From Xestospongia bergquistia (taxonomy: Eukaryota > Porifera > Demospongiae > Haplosclerida > Petrosiidae): DNA of 64,000 bases. Position 1 is the stretch's first letter. Each line of letters starts with the position of its first letter. Positions 33,501-46,500 of this stretch are shown one piece after another. Under the pieces are notes generated by a model. It was not told the DNA's origin, searched no databases, and saw nothing but the letters and a program-made list of their open reading frames with translations. The translations under genes and the position numbers were made by a program. The stretch is from assembly GCA_963965975.1 (NCBI GenBank), contig OZ014416.1, positions 930,001 to 994,000 on the forward strand, written 5' to 3'.

Positions 33501-34229
33501 ATGTATATGCTGAAAGCTCAGAAAAGACTTCAAAGTATTGAGAGAAGAGAGGAGGAACAAAGACGTATAGATCAATTACAAGAAAATATTGGAGGGTTAA
33601 AAATTGTTCGGGGCGCTATATCCAATGACATACCAGTAGATGGACCACCTGGTGCAAAGAAAAAAGTCAAAGTTAGTAGTTGAGATATTTGCATGTTTAG
33701 TGTCAGAATGAGACTTTAAAAATGACATGAAAATGAAACTTCCGTCATAATGATAGTTTACATGGTATGGAAGTGAAATTATTAAATTTTGGCATGGGAA
33801 TGAAACTGTTTGACTAATTAAATGGAATAGGAATGAAATTATTTGATATAAGAACATATAATGTTTGTTGTTAATTTTTTTTTGTATTGCTAGTATGTAG
33901 GTTCCTTTAAAGTCTATCCTCCTCCCGGGCTCTCTGGTAAAGACTTGCAAAATGCAATCTCTGGATTTGTTTGGGAGAGAATTGCTCCTATGAATCCAAA
34001 GGTAAGTGAATTATCCATAATGATATTATCCTATCATTATATTGTATTAGTATGTTACTAGTACATGTGTTTATTCCGTTACATATATAAGATATTATTA
34101 TTGTACTCCAAATTCTCTTTAAATTTTAGTCAATCAATTTACTTACAAATATTGAAATATGACAACTTGTAACTCAATTATATATTCTCTCTCTCTCTCT
34201 CTCTCTCTTACTCTCTCTCTCTCTCTCAC

Positions 34230-34260
<31 letters not shown>

Positions 34261-36948
34261 TAGAGGGTTGGTAATCCCATTTCTGGTACTATGGTTCTTA
34301 ATAGACATGGAGTGAAATTCTTTAAAGATAAGGTAAGCACTCTACTTAGAAGACTTTTATTAACATATTAAAACATGAGAGAACATTAACAACACTGTTT
34401 CACATGAACAATTGTGTAATTACCACCTGGTATACTAATATGTATGTCAATGAATTATCCAATCATTTGTATACTACTAAATACAGACAGACAATAGACA
34501 AAGAGAGAAAGAGAGATTAATGTTTAGTTCATTCTCTATGTTAGGAACTTTTTATGGCCTACCCACTTAAGAAGATCACATATTGTACAGCTGTACCTAA
34601 AAACTCTCTCTTTGCTATGGTAACTCGTAGTCTACCAAATCAACCTGATGATGTTGTATACTGTCACACATTTGGCCTTGGAAGTCCTGAACAAGTGAGT
34701 TAATTAACAATGAATAATTTAGTAAGTAAGTAATGATGGGTGGGTGGATAGACGGACAGACAGATATAACAAATGATTAATAAAAAATTTAAAAAAATCA
34801 TTGTTTATTTTATCCAGGCTAGTGCACTTAGTCAGTTGATGTCTGAAGCATTTAGGTTGGCATTTGCTCATCGTACATTGCGTCGTAGTCTTCAAATGGA
34901 AGAGAGTAGTAAAAAAGATAAAGGAAAGAAAAAAGAATCAAAGGAATCGAAATCATCACCTTGGGATGTCTTGAAGCGTAAAAAGAAATCTCCTACTGTT
35001 AGTCCAACTGCCAGTCCAGTCCCAGGTCAAAGTTCATCTCCATCTGCCCCACCTATTCCTACACCTCATTCTCAGAATTTGGTTCCACCTACTACTCAGC
35101 ATGGGGCTCAGCCTCATGTTAATACCTCTCCTCTTATGCGACGATCCGGCTCTATTTCTAGTTCTGGTAAGTTAACGTAATATTGTGACTATAATAATAA
35201 TATAATTAAGAAGATTTAATTTCGTAATTAGTAGATATTAAAATGATAATTATCAATAATTATGGTAATATAACTTGTTAAAGCTTTAATCACTATTACT
35301 ATTATGGACTTATCATAACAGTAGGAATTTTACTACAACCCATACTACTATGTTTACTTATTTGCATAAACTTTACACATTGCCAAATTTTAACCTGGTT
35401 AACTGCTAACTCCATTTTGAAAGCATTTTGCTACAATTAACCTGTTATTATTTAGTCTCAGTCTGTTTGCAAATAAATTGTTTGTTATTCCGTTATAAAT
35501 TTATTGTAACAAAATGCAAATAATTTTCTCAATGTCTTTGTTACTTCCTTCACTTAGCAACTCAGAGACAACCAATACTGAGTCTGATATAAAGGATTAT
35601 ATATATATATTTCATTTAGGTGTAACTGTCGAAGGACTGGAGGCTGAAGTATTGACGTTGGAGCAAAAGATTGCTAGTTTGGAAATGCGACTACTCTCTC
35701 TTCCTCCCAATGATGATACTGCTTTAGAGTTAACTATTAATTTGTCAGCTTTAGAGGACCAGCTGCAAGTGAGTGTGTACAGTTTAGATAGTAACCATAG
35801 TAACAATATTATTATAGTAATATAGCCACTTTATGATGTACTTATGATAAAGTGCCTACTAAAATTTTAACCCTTCATGAAATGGGCCACTACTGTCCAT
35901 TCTATCACAATGCATGTTCAGTGTAGTACATGTATTTTACATGTATTACACTGAATATTTTAAATCTATCATATGACTCAGTATCCATCATTAGTATGTG
36001 GTTTTATGGTTATTAGGTCAAGCGTCAACAGTTGACTACCCTCCAACTAATGACCCCTGACCCATCAACTCAGCTCCGTCCACCATCTTATCATGAACTT
36101 GCTACTAGACCCACTTCTACAGAGGGACTTAGACCACGCCCACATTCATACCATGTGTCATCGCCTGTTGTTAGCGGAGGAGGAGAAGATCTCCCACCAT
36201 CCTATGATCAATTGGAAACTGGCGCTACTGGTGGTGCCGACCGATATAGTGCAGCATTTGAAGATGAAGAACTTACATTACAAGATGCTGTATGGTATCA
36301 GGCTGGATTACCTAGGTAAGGGTGTGTTACTAAAGGGAGTGGCTTATGAAAATTTACCACACAATACCAATCATATTGCTCTTTGTCTTGTAAAGATAGC
36401 TTGACTAGACTAGTAGGAGTGTCTCCTGTCCACTATTTATGACCATATATTATTATTTAAAGGTAGCTTGATCTTTATTTTTCAGACAAGTTGTCATGGA
36501 GTTATTGTCTCAACAACCTCCTGGTAGTTTCATGGTAAGGGATAGCTCAAGTAATCCAGGTTGCCATGCTCTCTCAGTCAAGTCACCTGATGGTCAGATA
36601 ATGCATTATCTATTAGTGAGAGATGTCCAAGGCTATTATATACAAGTAAATAGTCTGATTAGAGATTTCCAATGTAATTATGGAATTTATTTTCAGGGCT
36701 CTGATCGTCACCATCCCAACCTCATATCTCTTATATTGTACCACGCCTCTTATTTGGATTTCCTTCCTACAACCCTCTTTCTTGGAGCAACCAATCCTCT
36801 CTCTCCTCTTCCTTTGCCTCCCTCAGGTGAAGGGATAACAATGGATGGAGCACATAATTGGGTTTATGCAGACAGTGATGATGATGATGAGATGGGAGAT
36901 GAAGAGATGGCACAGCATTTGATGCAATTACAGATCATTAACCCTTGA
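33501..36948 (+). CDS. PTB-SH2 adaptor protein with PPxY motifs (SH2D5-like layout)
   Basis: Predicted cytoplasmic phosphotyrosine adaptor of 568 residues. Exons 33501-33671, 33894-34001, 34264-34332, 34545-34694, 34818-35166, 35620-35768, 36017-36315, 36486-36645 and 36697-36948; phases close. After a basic/coiled start, a PTB fold runs from residue 58 (YVGSFKV) through GTMVLNRHGVKFF, MAYPLKKITYC and FAMVTRS to the final helix ASALSQLMSEAFRLAFA. A Lys- then Ser/Pro-rich linker follows, then a coiled coil (VEGLEAEVLTLEQKIASLEM) and two PPxY motifs (RPPSYHEL, LPPSYDQL). The SH2 domain starts WYQAGLP and keeps the FLVRES-type GSFMVRDSS with its Arg, and HYLLVRD. The tail is acidic. The order PTB then SH2 recalls SH2D5 and SHC; orthology is not settled. 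The start is the first ATG after a 5' UTR intron. Confidence 0.85.
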
Positions 36949-37630
36949 TACACATTTTGTCACCAAACTCTAATTAAGCTAATTATTACTGCAAACAATT
37001 ACAAGTTAGTAATTTGACAGGTGTTTCTGTGCAATCTCAATAACAAATATAATTATTTTAATTTTTGTTTTCAATTTTTATTAATAAGGAAAATAATAGA
37101 TGTGAAGTATTATTTACCTCACTCATAGTTTTGTGTTTAACATCAATAATAACAATAAGAAATTAATAAGTTGCTCCACCCAGCAGTAATTATATTGATC
37201 CACGTCTCTTAAATGTCAATAGTTAGCATATTACCTATCATTTCTGAGTGTATGTGAATATTGTTACAGTGGCTGTGTCAGGTCTCATTTCCTTGTGAAT
37301 TTGATAATAATATTTATTGCTTAGTAGATCATGATCATGTCACGTATAATCTTGTGAGGTCACTACATCACATACGTAGATAATAATGATTTCATTTAAT
37401 GAATATTAGATTATTAATGAGAACTTTGCATCTTTTTATTTACAAAGTCTGTTGCTATGTAAATAAAAAACTATGTCATCGATTTTGGTTGTGAAAATTT
37501 TAGCTGAAGTTGTCAAATGTCCAGACAACAAACAATTAAGTAAACAACAAACTATGATGTTTAACACAGAGAACATTTATCATAAGTATTACACACATAC
37601 AGACAAACTATTATACATTGTACAGTATTC
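36949..37630. other. Convergent 3' regions, PTB-SH2 gene and UBXN10
   Basis: AT-rich sequence with no supported gene or repeat; presumed 3' UTRs from both sides. Confidence 0.6.
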
Positions 37631-38860
37631 CTAAGGTAGAGAAAAATACAGGACAGTCCGTACAGTTATACCACTCTGATGAAGTGTTTGAGTTTTATCA
37701 TTGAATACTTTTCTAGGTACTTCATTTGTACTAATTGTGCACTCATGAAGATCAGTACTGGTACAAGATTCAGCATAAAGTGTTATATCTTCTAATGTGG
37801 CTGTGAGCGGAAAACCTGCTTGAATACGGTCACCATTAGGTAACTTTAGTCCTAATTGTACTGTATTGTGATGATCAGGTAAAGAATGGCGTTTCTTAGT
37901 TGGTGTAGGACTTTCTTTAGCATATTTCAAAGCACTTTCAGATTCATATTGCCTGAAATGAGATTGTTGTGTTTTTTCTGCTTTACTATCTACTTGTAAG
38001 TTAATTGTATGAAGGTGACTTAGATTTGGGCTATGTGGTTGATGATCTGGTGAGGCACTTTTTACATGAGATTTTGGTGAGGTCTTTGGACACAATGACT
38101 TGAATATAGCCAACCTTGGAGAACCAGTCATACAGGGTGAGGATGCTGCATTATCAGTTGAGTCATTCGTACTATGAGGGTAGGAGTAAGAGACAGGGAA
38201 GTTAGAGGGTAAGTCTATGGGTGTTCCACATTGGGAGCTGTATTCCAAGTCAACAGCTGAATCTACATCATAGAGATGGTGTTTGTTGGAAAGGGGGCTA
38301 TAGTTGGGAGGGGGTTGCGGTTCTGAATCTGTTATTGGTGGAAGTGGCTGATAATGCTGCAAAGAAGAAGAGATGTCTATTGTTCTATATAATAATAGTA
38401 TGCATATTTACCTGTAGAGCAAATTGCAGTCTGTACTTGTCAGGAGGTTCTAGAGTGGATCCTATTGATTGAGGTCTGGGGCGACCTTTAGCTGAAATGG
38501 GTCGTTTCTTGTTGGAACTCAAAGGTTGTGGAGGTGGTAAGATGATGGAACGTGAAGGAGTGGTGTTAGTTGGGGGGTAGCGAGCTGATTGATGTAGTGG
38601 TGCATCTGTTAAAGGAAGAAGATGATAAACATGAGATTATGTTTGCATTTGCAAAATTAGAAATTGCATTACAGATAGATATGACAGTACAAATAATACA
38701 CAATTACTGTTAAATTCAGTACAGACTACTAGGAGCATATTGAAAACTTACTATCCTTATTTGCAGCTAAAAGTCCTGCAGGTTGATGTTGCCTTTTAAA
38801 TTTTCTTCCTTTATATTTGAAAACTTCACTTTTAAGATCTTTTAAATCGCTTTCTGACAT
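37631..38860 (-). CDS. UBXN10: UBX domain protein 10
   Basis: UBX adaptor for the p97/VCP ATPase; the vertebrate protein localises to cilia and supports IFT-B and ciliogenesis. Exons 38752-38860, 38412-38605 and 37631-38356 give 342 residues; phases close. The N-terminal half contains RPISAKGRPRPQS, close to a conserved segment of human UBXN10. The middle is Ser/Pro-rich and probably disordered. The C-terminal UBX fold runs from VQLGLKLPNGDRIQAGF through LEDITLYAES to CTISTNEVPRKVFND (the EVPR loop in the place of the FPR p97-contact motif) and ends IRTVLYFSLP-like (VRTVLYFSLP). It starts 138 bp from CFAP107 on the other strand. Confidence 0.93.
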
Positions 38861-38998
38861 TTTCTACACTTGGCAGTAACTCAGACAGAGAGGAAAGGTA
38901 TTTATGATTATCATAACCAGTGTTTGTTATGGGTGGAGATACTTGTATCTATGGTAACACGAGTAACTATGGAAACGGACGCATGATATTGAGAGACG
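38861..38998. promoter_or_regulatory. Shared promoter UBXN10 / CFAP107 with two X-box-like sites
   Basis: 138 bp separate the two ATGs. GTATCTATGGTAAC (38945-38958) and GTAACTATGGAAAC (38963-38976) have the RFX layout RYYNYY-AT-RRNRAC with an intact right half-site and one or two mismatches on the left. They are 18 bp apart, start to start. Confidence 0.6.
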
Positions 38999-40040
38999 AT
39001 GTCGTTTTCATCTTCTGGTAATAGTGTCTCATCTGTTTTAAGTTCAAAATGGCACCAGCCTGGTTGGAGGATAGAACAGCGATATTCACCAGGAGTATTA
39101 ATTGGAAACTGGAGTGAAGATAGATACAAGGTATGTTAGCAGTGTTCAGTGAGCCCATCAACTAACAAAAATGTACTCCCAGGATACTTGATTCCTTTCT
39201 TTTTTTAGTTTGAGAGAGGTAAAGAGTTTTCTAATAGTACACAACGTGAGGCTTTTCGTCCTTATGATCCTACTATCTATGCACCTGATGTCACTACAAG
39301 ACGGAAAGGCTTGTTACGAAATTGTGTAAGGATACCATTTGCCCACCCACTCATTTAATTTACTGATATATGGATAATTAATAAAATAACAAGACATACT
39401 TGAAAAAATTATAGCTATGTATGATCAATGGTGAACTTCTATTTATCATAGGGTCTAGGAAAGAATCAAATTTTCACACATCACGGAACCCGTTACATGC
39501 GCAATACCATCTCTCTCTATGACCAGACATTCAATCGGAAATATTCTCTTGGGCCCAGAAACTGGGATGGCAAAAGGATGATGTGGTTACCTGAGGCATC
39601 TGATCATCCACTACAAGGTGGATTATAACTGTTGTAGTAGTGTAATATTATAAGATTGAATTATTTGGTTCAGTGGGTTATAAAGTACTGTTTCTCTTTT
39701 ATTGGTAGGGGAAAGCACTAATTTTGGTCTAAAGCAAGCAATTGAAGAGAAATGGCGTAAGCAGAGAGAGTTGGAATCTCATGGAGACTTTGCAACAAAC
39801 ACTAGTGTTTCATATAAGTATGGCAGAAAGGATTTTACAGAGTCTCATTAATGATCACTGCTGTTTTTTGTTAACAGGACCCCTCCTGAGTGTTCTTATG
39901 AGCTTAAAAGAGCAGCTGTGAGTAAAGATATATCTTGTCGAGTTCATCCTCACAGCATCAACAAAGATCTACATTTGAGAAATATGTACCAAACACTTTT
40001 CAAAGAGACTATTGATCCTCGGCTACTTAATTCTCAGTAA
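38999..40040 (+). CDS. CFAP107: Cilia and flagella associated protein 107
   Basis: Axonemal microtubule inner protein (C1orf158 family). Exons 38999-39130, 39209-39325, 39452-39617, 39709-39817 and 39878-40040 give 228 residues; phases close. Conserved pieces appear in order: WRIEQRYSPGVLIGNWSEDR near the N terminus, RKGLLRNC, FTHHGTRYMRNTISLYDQTF, PRNWDGKRMMWLPEASDHPL, STNFGL, and a C-terminal Pro/His segment (SCRVHPHSINKD). The human protein is somewhat shorter and has the same block order. The start codon lies just after the shared X-box promoter. There is no signal or membrane segment. Confidence 0.93.
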
Positions 40041-40139
40041 AATAATTAAGCACGTGTATTAGTATACATCTCTGTACTGACACATTTTGAATTGAGAACA
40101 ATGAATTAAAAATAAAAAAGTAATTATTATTATTATTTA

Positions 40140-40260
40140 ATTAATTATCGCTCACGACTGTGGACGCATGCGCATTACGTAAAGCCGGTATTTACCCGCC
40201 AATTGTATAGTTACTCTGCGAGTGTGCTCCTGTTCTTTTTTTCCATAAATTTAAGGTGAG
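40140..40260 (+). promoter_or_regulatory. Promoter-like segment without an assigned gene
   Basis: ACGCATGCGCATTACGTAA (40164-40182) combines an NRF1-like palindrome with an ATTACGTAA element. It is followed by TTTACCCGCC, a pyrimidine tract (CTGTTCTTTTTTTCC) and a good splice donor AAATTTAAG|gtgagt at about 40256. It lies between two genes that converge here, so neither needs a promoter at this place. No downstream plus-strand exon was recognised. Confidence 0.45.
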
Positions 40261-40560
40261 TTAATTATAATTTTTATTTACATCAATAAAACCAAATGTA
40301 TTTAGTTTTATTGATGGTAATATAAGAAATATAATAGGTAGTATCTTTACATTCCAATATTTGAGGTTTAGGGTCTAGGACATAGTCTTAAATTCCCATT
40401 AATGTCTATTTACTGGTACTCAAGAGACTGCCAATCATTAATATACAATGGACCATAACCAGAAATAGTAGTAGAATAGAACCAATTAGTAGATATATTA
40501 TTATAACTGAACAAAAGAAAATTGACTATGAAAGAGCTGAAAAAGTGATAACTATTAATT

Positions 40561-43500
40561 TCAATAACCATTGTAACTGTCAGAACTACTGCTACTTGTA
40601 TTGCTAAAAGTCTTTCGCATTTGAATCCGAAGGATCTCCATTGTTGATCCACTACCAGTAGCTGATGTATTACTACTTGTAGATGTTTGAGATAATAACG
40701 GAGGTATCAGTCCTGTTGATTGAGAAGAAAACGTACCTTCCTCGTCGTCATAATCAACCTCTTGCTTAGGTTCTGCAACTAGAATTAATTTCATGCCCTC
40801 TAATATCTTTTTTCGGTCGTTTTTATTACTAATGCCAAATTTTACTAGTTGCTATAGTGAATAACAAGAATTATTAACATAACAATTAATTTCATCATTA
40901 ATATATTAGTTGATATGTTTTTTCAATCCATAGATTAATCTATTCATCCATCAATCCATCCATTCATATGTCCATAAATCACCTATTCATATATTCCATT
41001 CATTTTACACTTACATCATCTGTGAGATCAATAACCTGTGATATCTGGTGTATTCCATGATCTTGAAACACACAAGCATAATGAGTGAGCTCAAGACATT
41101 GTAACCAACTACAAATAAAAGGGAAAAGGTACATTTGTCATGACAACATCTATTATTTTTCTAACCTCTCCACTGTGGTAAACTCTGATGGTGCTTCTTG
41201 TATTGAGGCATCACTCTAAAAAATTAAAAGTGACATGACAGTTACAATTCTCATGATTTTATTCCCATGTCAGTAGTCAGAATGAGACTATATACGTACC
41301 TCCATGTGTTCTGTCAGTGAGCTCATAGCAGCAGTAGCAGCTGTCATAGCTGCTAATGGCTCGGCTACTTGTACCTGCACTTTATAGACTCTTTCCATCA
41401 TTTTAATACACACATCAATGAAAGGAAATAGCTCGGGGTAAGTCTTTGAGGAAAAAACATCAATAATACACACATTTAGGAGTATGACATTGTGTCCTAT
41501 GATAATTTTTACAAGCCATTTCATTTCAAACCATAGGCTGATGTTTAATAGAAATATATGTGTTTGTTAGCATACAACAGAGTTCATACTTACTTCAGCT
41601 GTATACAGTTGTTTCTTGTCTGAGAGTCCTTGACAGACCACCTTTGATGGTAAACTACACTCTACATTTTGAGTTATTGTTGAGGATGGACGTTTACGAG
41701 AGCGCCGTACTTGTTCTGAAAAACCTGCCTCAGAACTAGCAATAGTTGTTGTAGATAAGGTGGAGGAATTGGTTGTTGATGTCATTTTTATTTCATCGTT
41801 TTCTCTGTCACGTCCAGGACTAGCACACACTCTTGCGTCAATGACAGCACGACCTTTTACATGTCCAGCACTAAAAATTGAAAAGCAAAAATGTCTTCTA
41901 GCAAAACAATATTTTGTGTTGTGGGTTCATGAAAATTTAATATGAAAAAGTTAAGTTTCTTAGTCGTCATTATATGTTGCTCACATTTCAAGTGTAAAGA
42001 TTAGTTGTGCCAATTGTCCTGGTCCTTTGTGCAACTCTGACGTAAAACAGGGAAATACAAAGAATGCCTGGATAGCATTTTCTGATTCTGCAATGGATGG
42101 ATAGAAGAATGAATGGATGGATGGATAGATGCAAGGATAGACAAATGGATGGATGGATGCTGACTTTGTTGTAAGGAGTTGATAGGAATAGTCACTGACA
42201 ATCTTCCTGAGATTGGATCTTCACAATATATAGCTTCACTCTTTGAGGCACCACATATAAAATGTCGTGGATGTTGATGACCTAGCCAAACAAAAAACAA
42301 ACAAACAAACGAACAAATCAAAGAGGTTGAATTTCTTTTCTTATTTTACCTTTTTTTCTTTGTTCATCTACATGTTTAGGACAACATTGTAAAACTTCTC
42401 CCACAAGTTCTGGTGTTTTGTGTATAGCCATAGCCCGAATGAGTGCGTGTGGTGGTATGTCTACATGGAGAGATAATAGCTATGAAGGTGAGTAAGTTAG
42501 AATACAGGATTGATGGATGGGGAAACATACGAGAAAATGAAAATGTTAAACCAATTGTTGTATCTCTTCTGATGTATGCTCTATTTGTAAGATTTGAATA
42601 CTGTAGAGAATATAAGAGGTGTGATGTCAATGATATTATGGATTGATTGTATCAATGATGCAATCATTGATATCATTAATGGAATAGGTAGAAGCAGTAA
42701 TATGACAGATGTGATCAGTGGATCAGTGATGTAATCTTTGATATCATTAATGGAATAGGTAGAAGCAGTAATATGACAGATATGATCAGTGGATCAGTGA
42801 TGTAATCATTGATGTGATCAGTGATGCAATTGATGGTATCAATGATGCAAGTTCTATGACTGATGATATGAGTGATAAGATCAATGATATGATTGATTGT
42901 ATCAATGATATGATCAGTAGTATTATCAGTAAGATGATTATCAATCATATCAATAATCAGTAGTAGCAGTATTATGACTGATGATACCAGTGATATGACT
43001 GATAAAATCAGTGATTGGTGATATGATTAATGAATCAATGATATAATTATAATCAGTGTTAATATTTAACTCACTGTGAAAGTAGCAGTCTTTGAGACTG
43101 GTTTCTATGAGACATAAAATATCAAATTTTAATAATTTTGTCTTTTACCAATTCAAAACTCACATCTCCATCTTTGATAACCAAATTGAAATTATACTCT
43201 CCTTTAATTGGCATGCTACAGTAGGTGAGAAATAGGACAGGAAGAAAATATAATTATGAAATTGCATTACCAAATTACTACAACGGAAAGAAATACAATT
43301 AAATTTTAAAACCAGCCATCACAAGAGGGGATGATAGGTTATGAAAACAAAGAAGATTACTAGAACACACAAAGCCATTCAACTGATTCAAACATACCAC
43401 AGTGTACATGTATATGTCTTGTTTTTCTCACTAACATGTTATATGCATGTGGTAACAGGCATATGAGCTGCCTCATTTCAAAGGACCACAAGAGAGATAA

Positions 43501-46500
43501 AAATTTGTGTAATGAATCTCTTCTAGCCATCAAAGTAAATAGATATGAGAAAAAAAATTTAATCCTCTTTGTACTATATTTTAATTGATGACATTTGATC
43601 TCCTGTGTGTGGGTACACAATCAAGATACCTGATCTTTGGGAGTATTGTGATATAATGGCTTCTGAATTTTAGTGAATAATACTTAGAACTTAGTGACTT
43701 GGAATGAATTTTAATAGACTAACCATTAACACAATGATCTAGGATAGCTATCATTAGTAAGCTCTAAACTAGTGAACATCAGTACTTACCACAGTGACCT
43801 ACCATTAGTATGCTCTAGACTAGTGAACATCAGTACTTACCACAGTGACCTAGGATAGCTACCATTAGTAAGCTCTAGACTAGTAAACATCAGTACTTAC
43901 CACAGTGACTTAAGATAGCTACCATTAGTAAGCTCTAGACTAGTAAACATCAGTACTTACCACAGTGACCTAGGATATCTACCATTAGTAAGCTCTAGAC
44001 TAGTAAACATCAATAATTACCACAGTGACTGGAATAATTATTACAATCACATATGCTAAATGCAAAGTGTTTGATATCATCACTTGGTATGGTGACCATA
44101 GTTCTGGTAAGGAAATGACCTTTACCAGTACATCCATTACTTATAATTACATTAAATAACGCACTAGCTTAATTCATGATATCATAGTGATATCATCTTT
44201 ACTAAAGAGCTCGAGACAACGTTTCCAGAGACAGTTAGTCTCAATCAATTCTACAAGTGACAACCATAATGCTGATATGATAAAAAAATTTAATCCTCTT
44301 TGTACTATATTTTAATTGATGGCATTTGATCTCCTGTGTGTGGGTACACAATCAAGATACCTATCCTTGGGAGTATTGTGATATAATGGCTTCTAAATTA
44401 TAAGTGAATAATACTTAGAACATAGTGACCTGGAATGAGTTTTAATAGACTAACCATTAACACAATGATCTAGGATATAGCTACCATTAGTAAGCCTTAG
44501 ACTAGTGAACATCAGTACTTACCACAGTGACCTAGGATAGCTACCATTAGTAAGCTCTAGACTAGTAAACATCAGTACTTACCACAGTGACCTAGGATAG
44601 CTATCATTAGTAAGCTCTAGACTAGTGAACATCAGTACTGACCTAGGATATCTACCATTAGTAAGCTCTAGACTAGTGAATATTAATAATTACCACAGTG
44701 GCCTAGGATAGTTATTACAATCACATATGCTAAATGCAAAGTGTTTGATATCATCACTTGGTATGGTGACCATAGTTCTGGTAAGGAAATTACCTTTACC
44801 AGTACATCCATTACTTATAATTACTTTAAATAACGCACTAGCTTAATTCATGATATCATAGTGATATCATCTTTACTAAAGAGCTCGAGACAACGTTTCC
44901 AGAGACAGTTAGTCTCAATCAATTCTACAAGTGACAACCATAATGCTTGCCACTTGTGTATGATATCATTCCTGTACTAATAAGAGTACCAGATGCTATT
45001 TCCGGCATTATTTTCAAAGCTATCTCATTAGACACTATGACTCGGTCAAGCAGACATAACACATATGACCCGGCCACTCAGTATTTACCAAATTTAGATT
45101 CAAAATTTTGGAATCATGGGCTTAGGGGGGTTTGAGAGGTTTTAACTTGTGAAGTAAAAATGACACTTGACATGGCACCTCAGTGGTATGCAAAATTAAA
45201 GGAAATCTAATTGTATTTTTGAAAATAAATGAAAACAACCATGTTAATAAGCTTACAAATTTCCTTTACAAAGAAACAATGTCTAGACTTGTATTCAATT
45301 CATATGATGATAATATTTTAGTCAAAACACGATTGGCAGGGAAATAAAAATGGGACAAAAGACTAGAAAAAAATGCAAGCATGGTGTAGTATACTAATAA
45401 TATACTGACAGTATACTAATAATATACCAATAGTATACTAATAAATGTCATGTACATCAATCCATATTCTAACAATAGTAGAGTACTCATAACCAACTAC
45501 ATTAGAATCAGTTTACACAGTTCACTAATTAAATAAAGTGTAAGTGGACCTCTAACTCTTAGGGACACTACCTAACATACTAGAGTATCATAAAACAGAT
45601 GGCAAGATGATGAAATCATCTCACCCATAAAACAGGTTATTATTAACCCCAATGTCAAACCAGTTTCTTCAACTAGTTGTAACAGGTTTTGGTAATTGTT
45701 TATTTTGTTGAATAGAAGATTTATTTCCTTAGCTATAGACCGTTTACACCTACTCAATCAGTACATTTCCTGGTTCATACACCCACATTCTCAGACGTTT
45801 TTTCTCACAAAGACAATCATGAAAGACTTAGGTACTTCTCTAATGAGTATTAATGAGGTGTTAGACATTAGACATCAAAAAATGGCAACATAAAGGGAAG
45901 ACTTTCCTGTCAAGTTCCTGGACTGAACACCTGTCTCTATCATCTATTCAATTTGTGTATAAAATACATATAATAATTTTGTACATATAACAAGTGGACT
46001 GGATACTTCTATCACCCAAATACTATATACTCTTAATTTTTAACTCTTGAAAGTGCTAAATAAAACCTAACCTACTATAGTATTATATACAGTTTTAATG
46101 ACTCCAGTAATAATTGCTAATATTAAACACTTTGATTGGATTGAGCGTGGCTCAGAAAATTGTTAACATTATCACACACAAGTATTGTTAAGTTATTAGA
46201 TCAGTTACCTACATTACATTATATGCAAGTCAATGTACATTACAATAACCTGATACTTTTTAATGGGCAGGCCTGCTTAGGGATTTCAAATATGTAAAAG
46301 TATTTAGAGCAACAAGATTTCTTATTAGTTAGAAGATGTAGGAAGTTTGAATACTTAGTCTCCAATATGCTTGCTTATTATATTAAATATGAGCAATTTA
46401 ATGTACTCATGCATTGAAAGAGACAGTCACAATTACAGGAAACCAAAATAAAACGTCTAAATGAAATCACATGATTATCTCATGCACTTATAAATAGCGT

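Noticed and set aside
43552..44946. Regularly spaced repeats resembling a CRISPR array
   Set aside because: The spacers are not unique, the units are tandem duplicates, and the DNA is animal nuclear DNA with introns.
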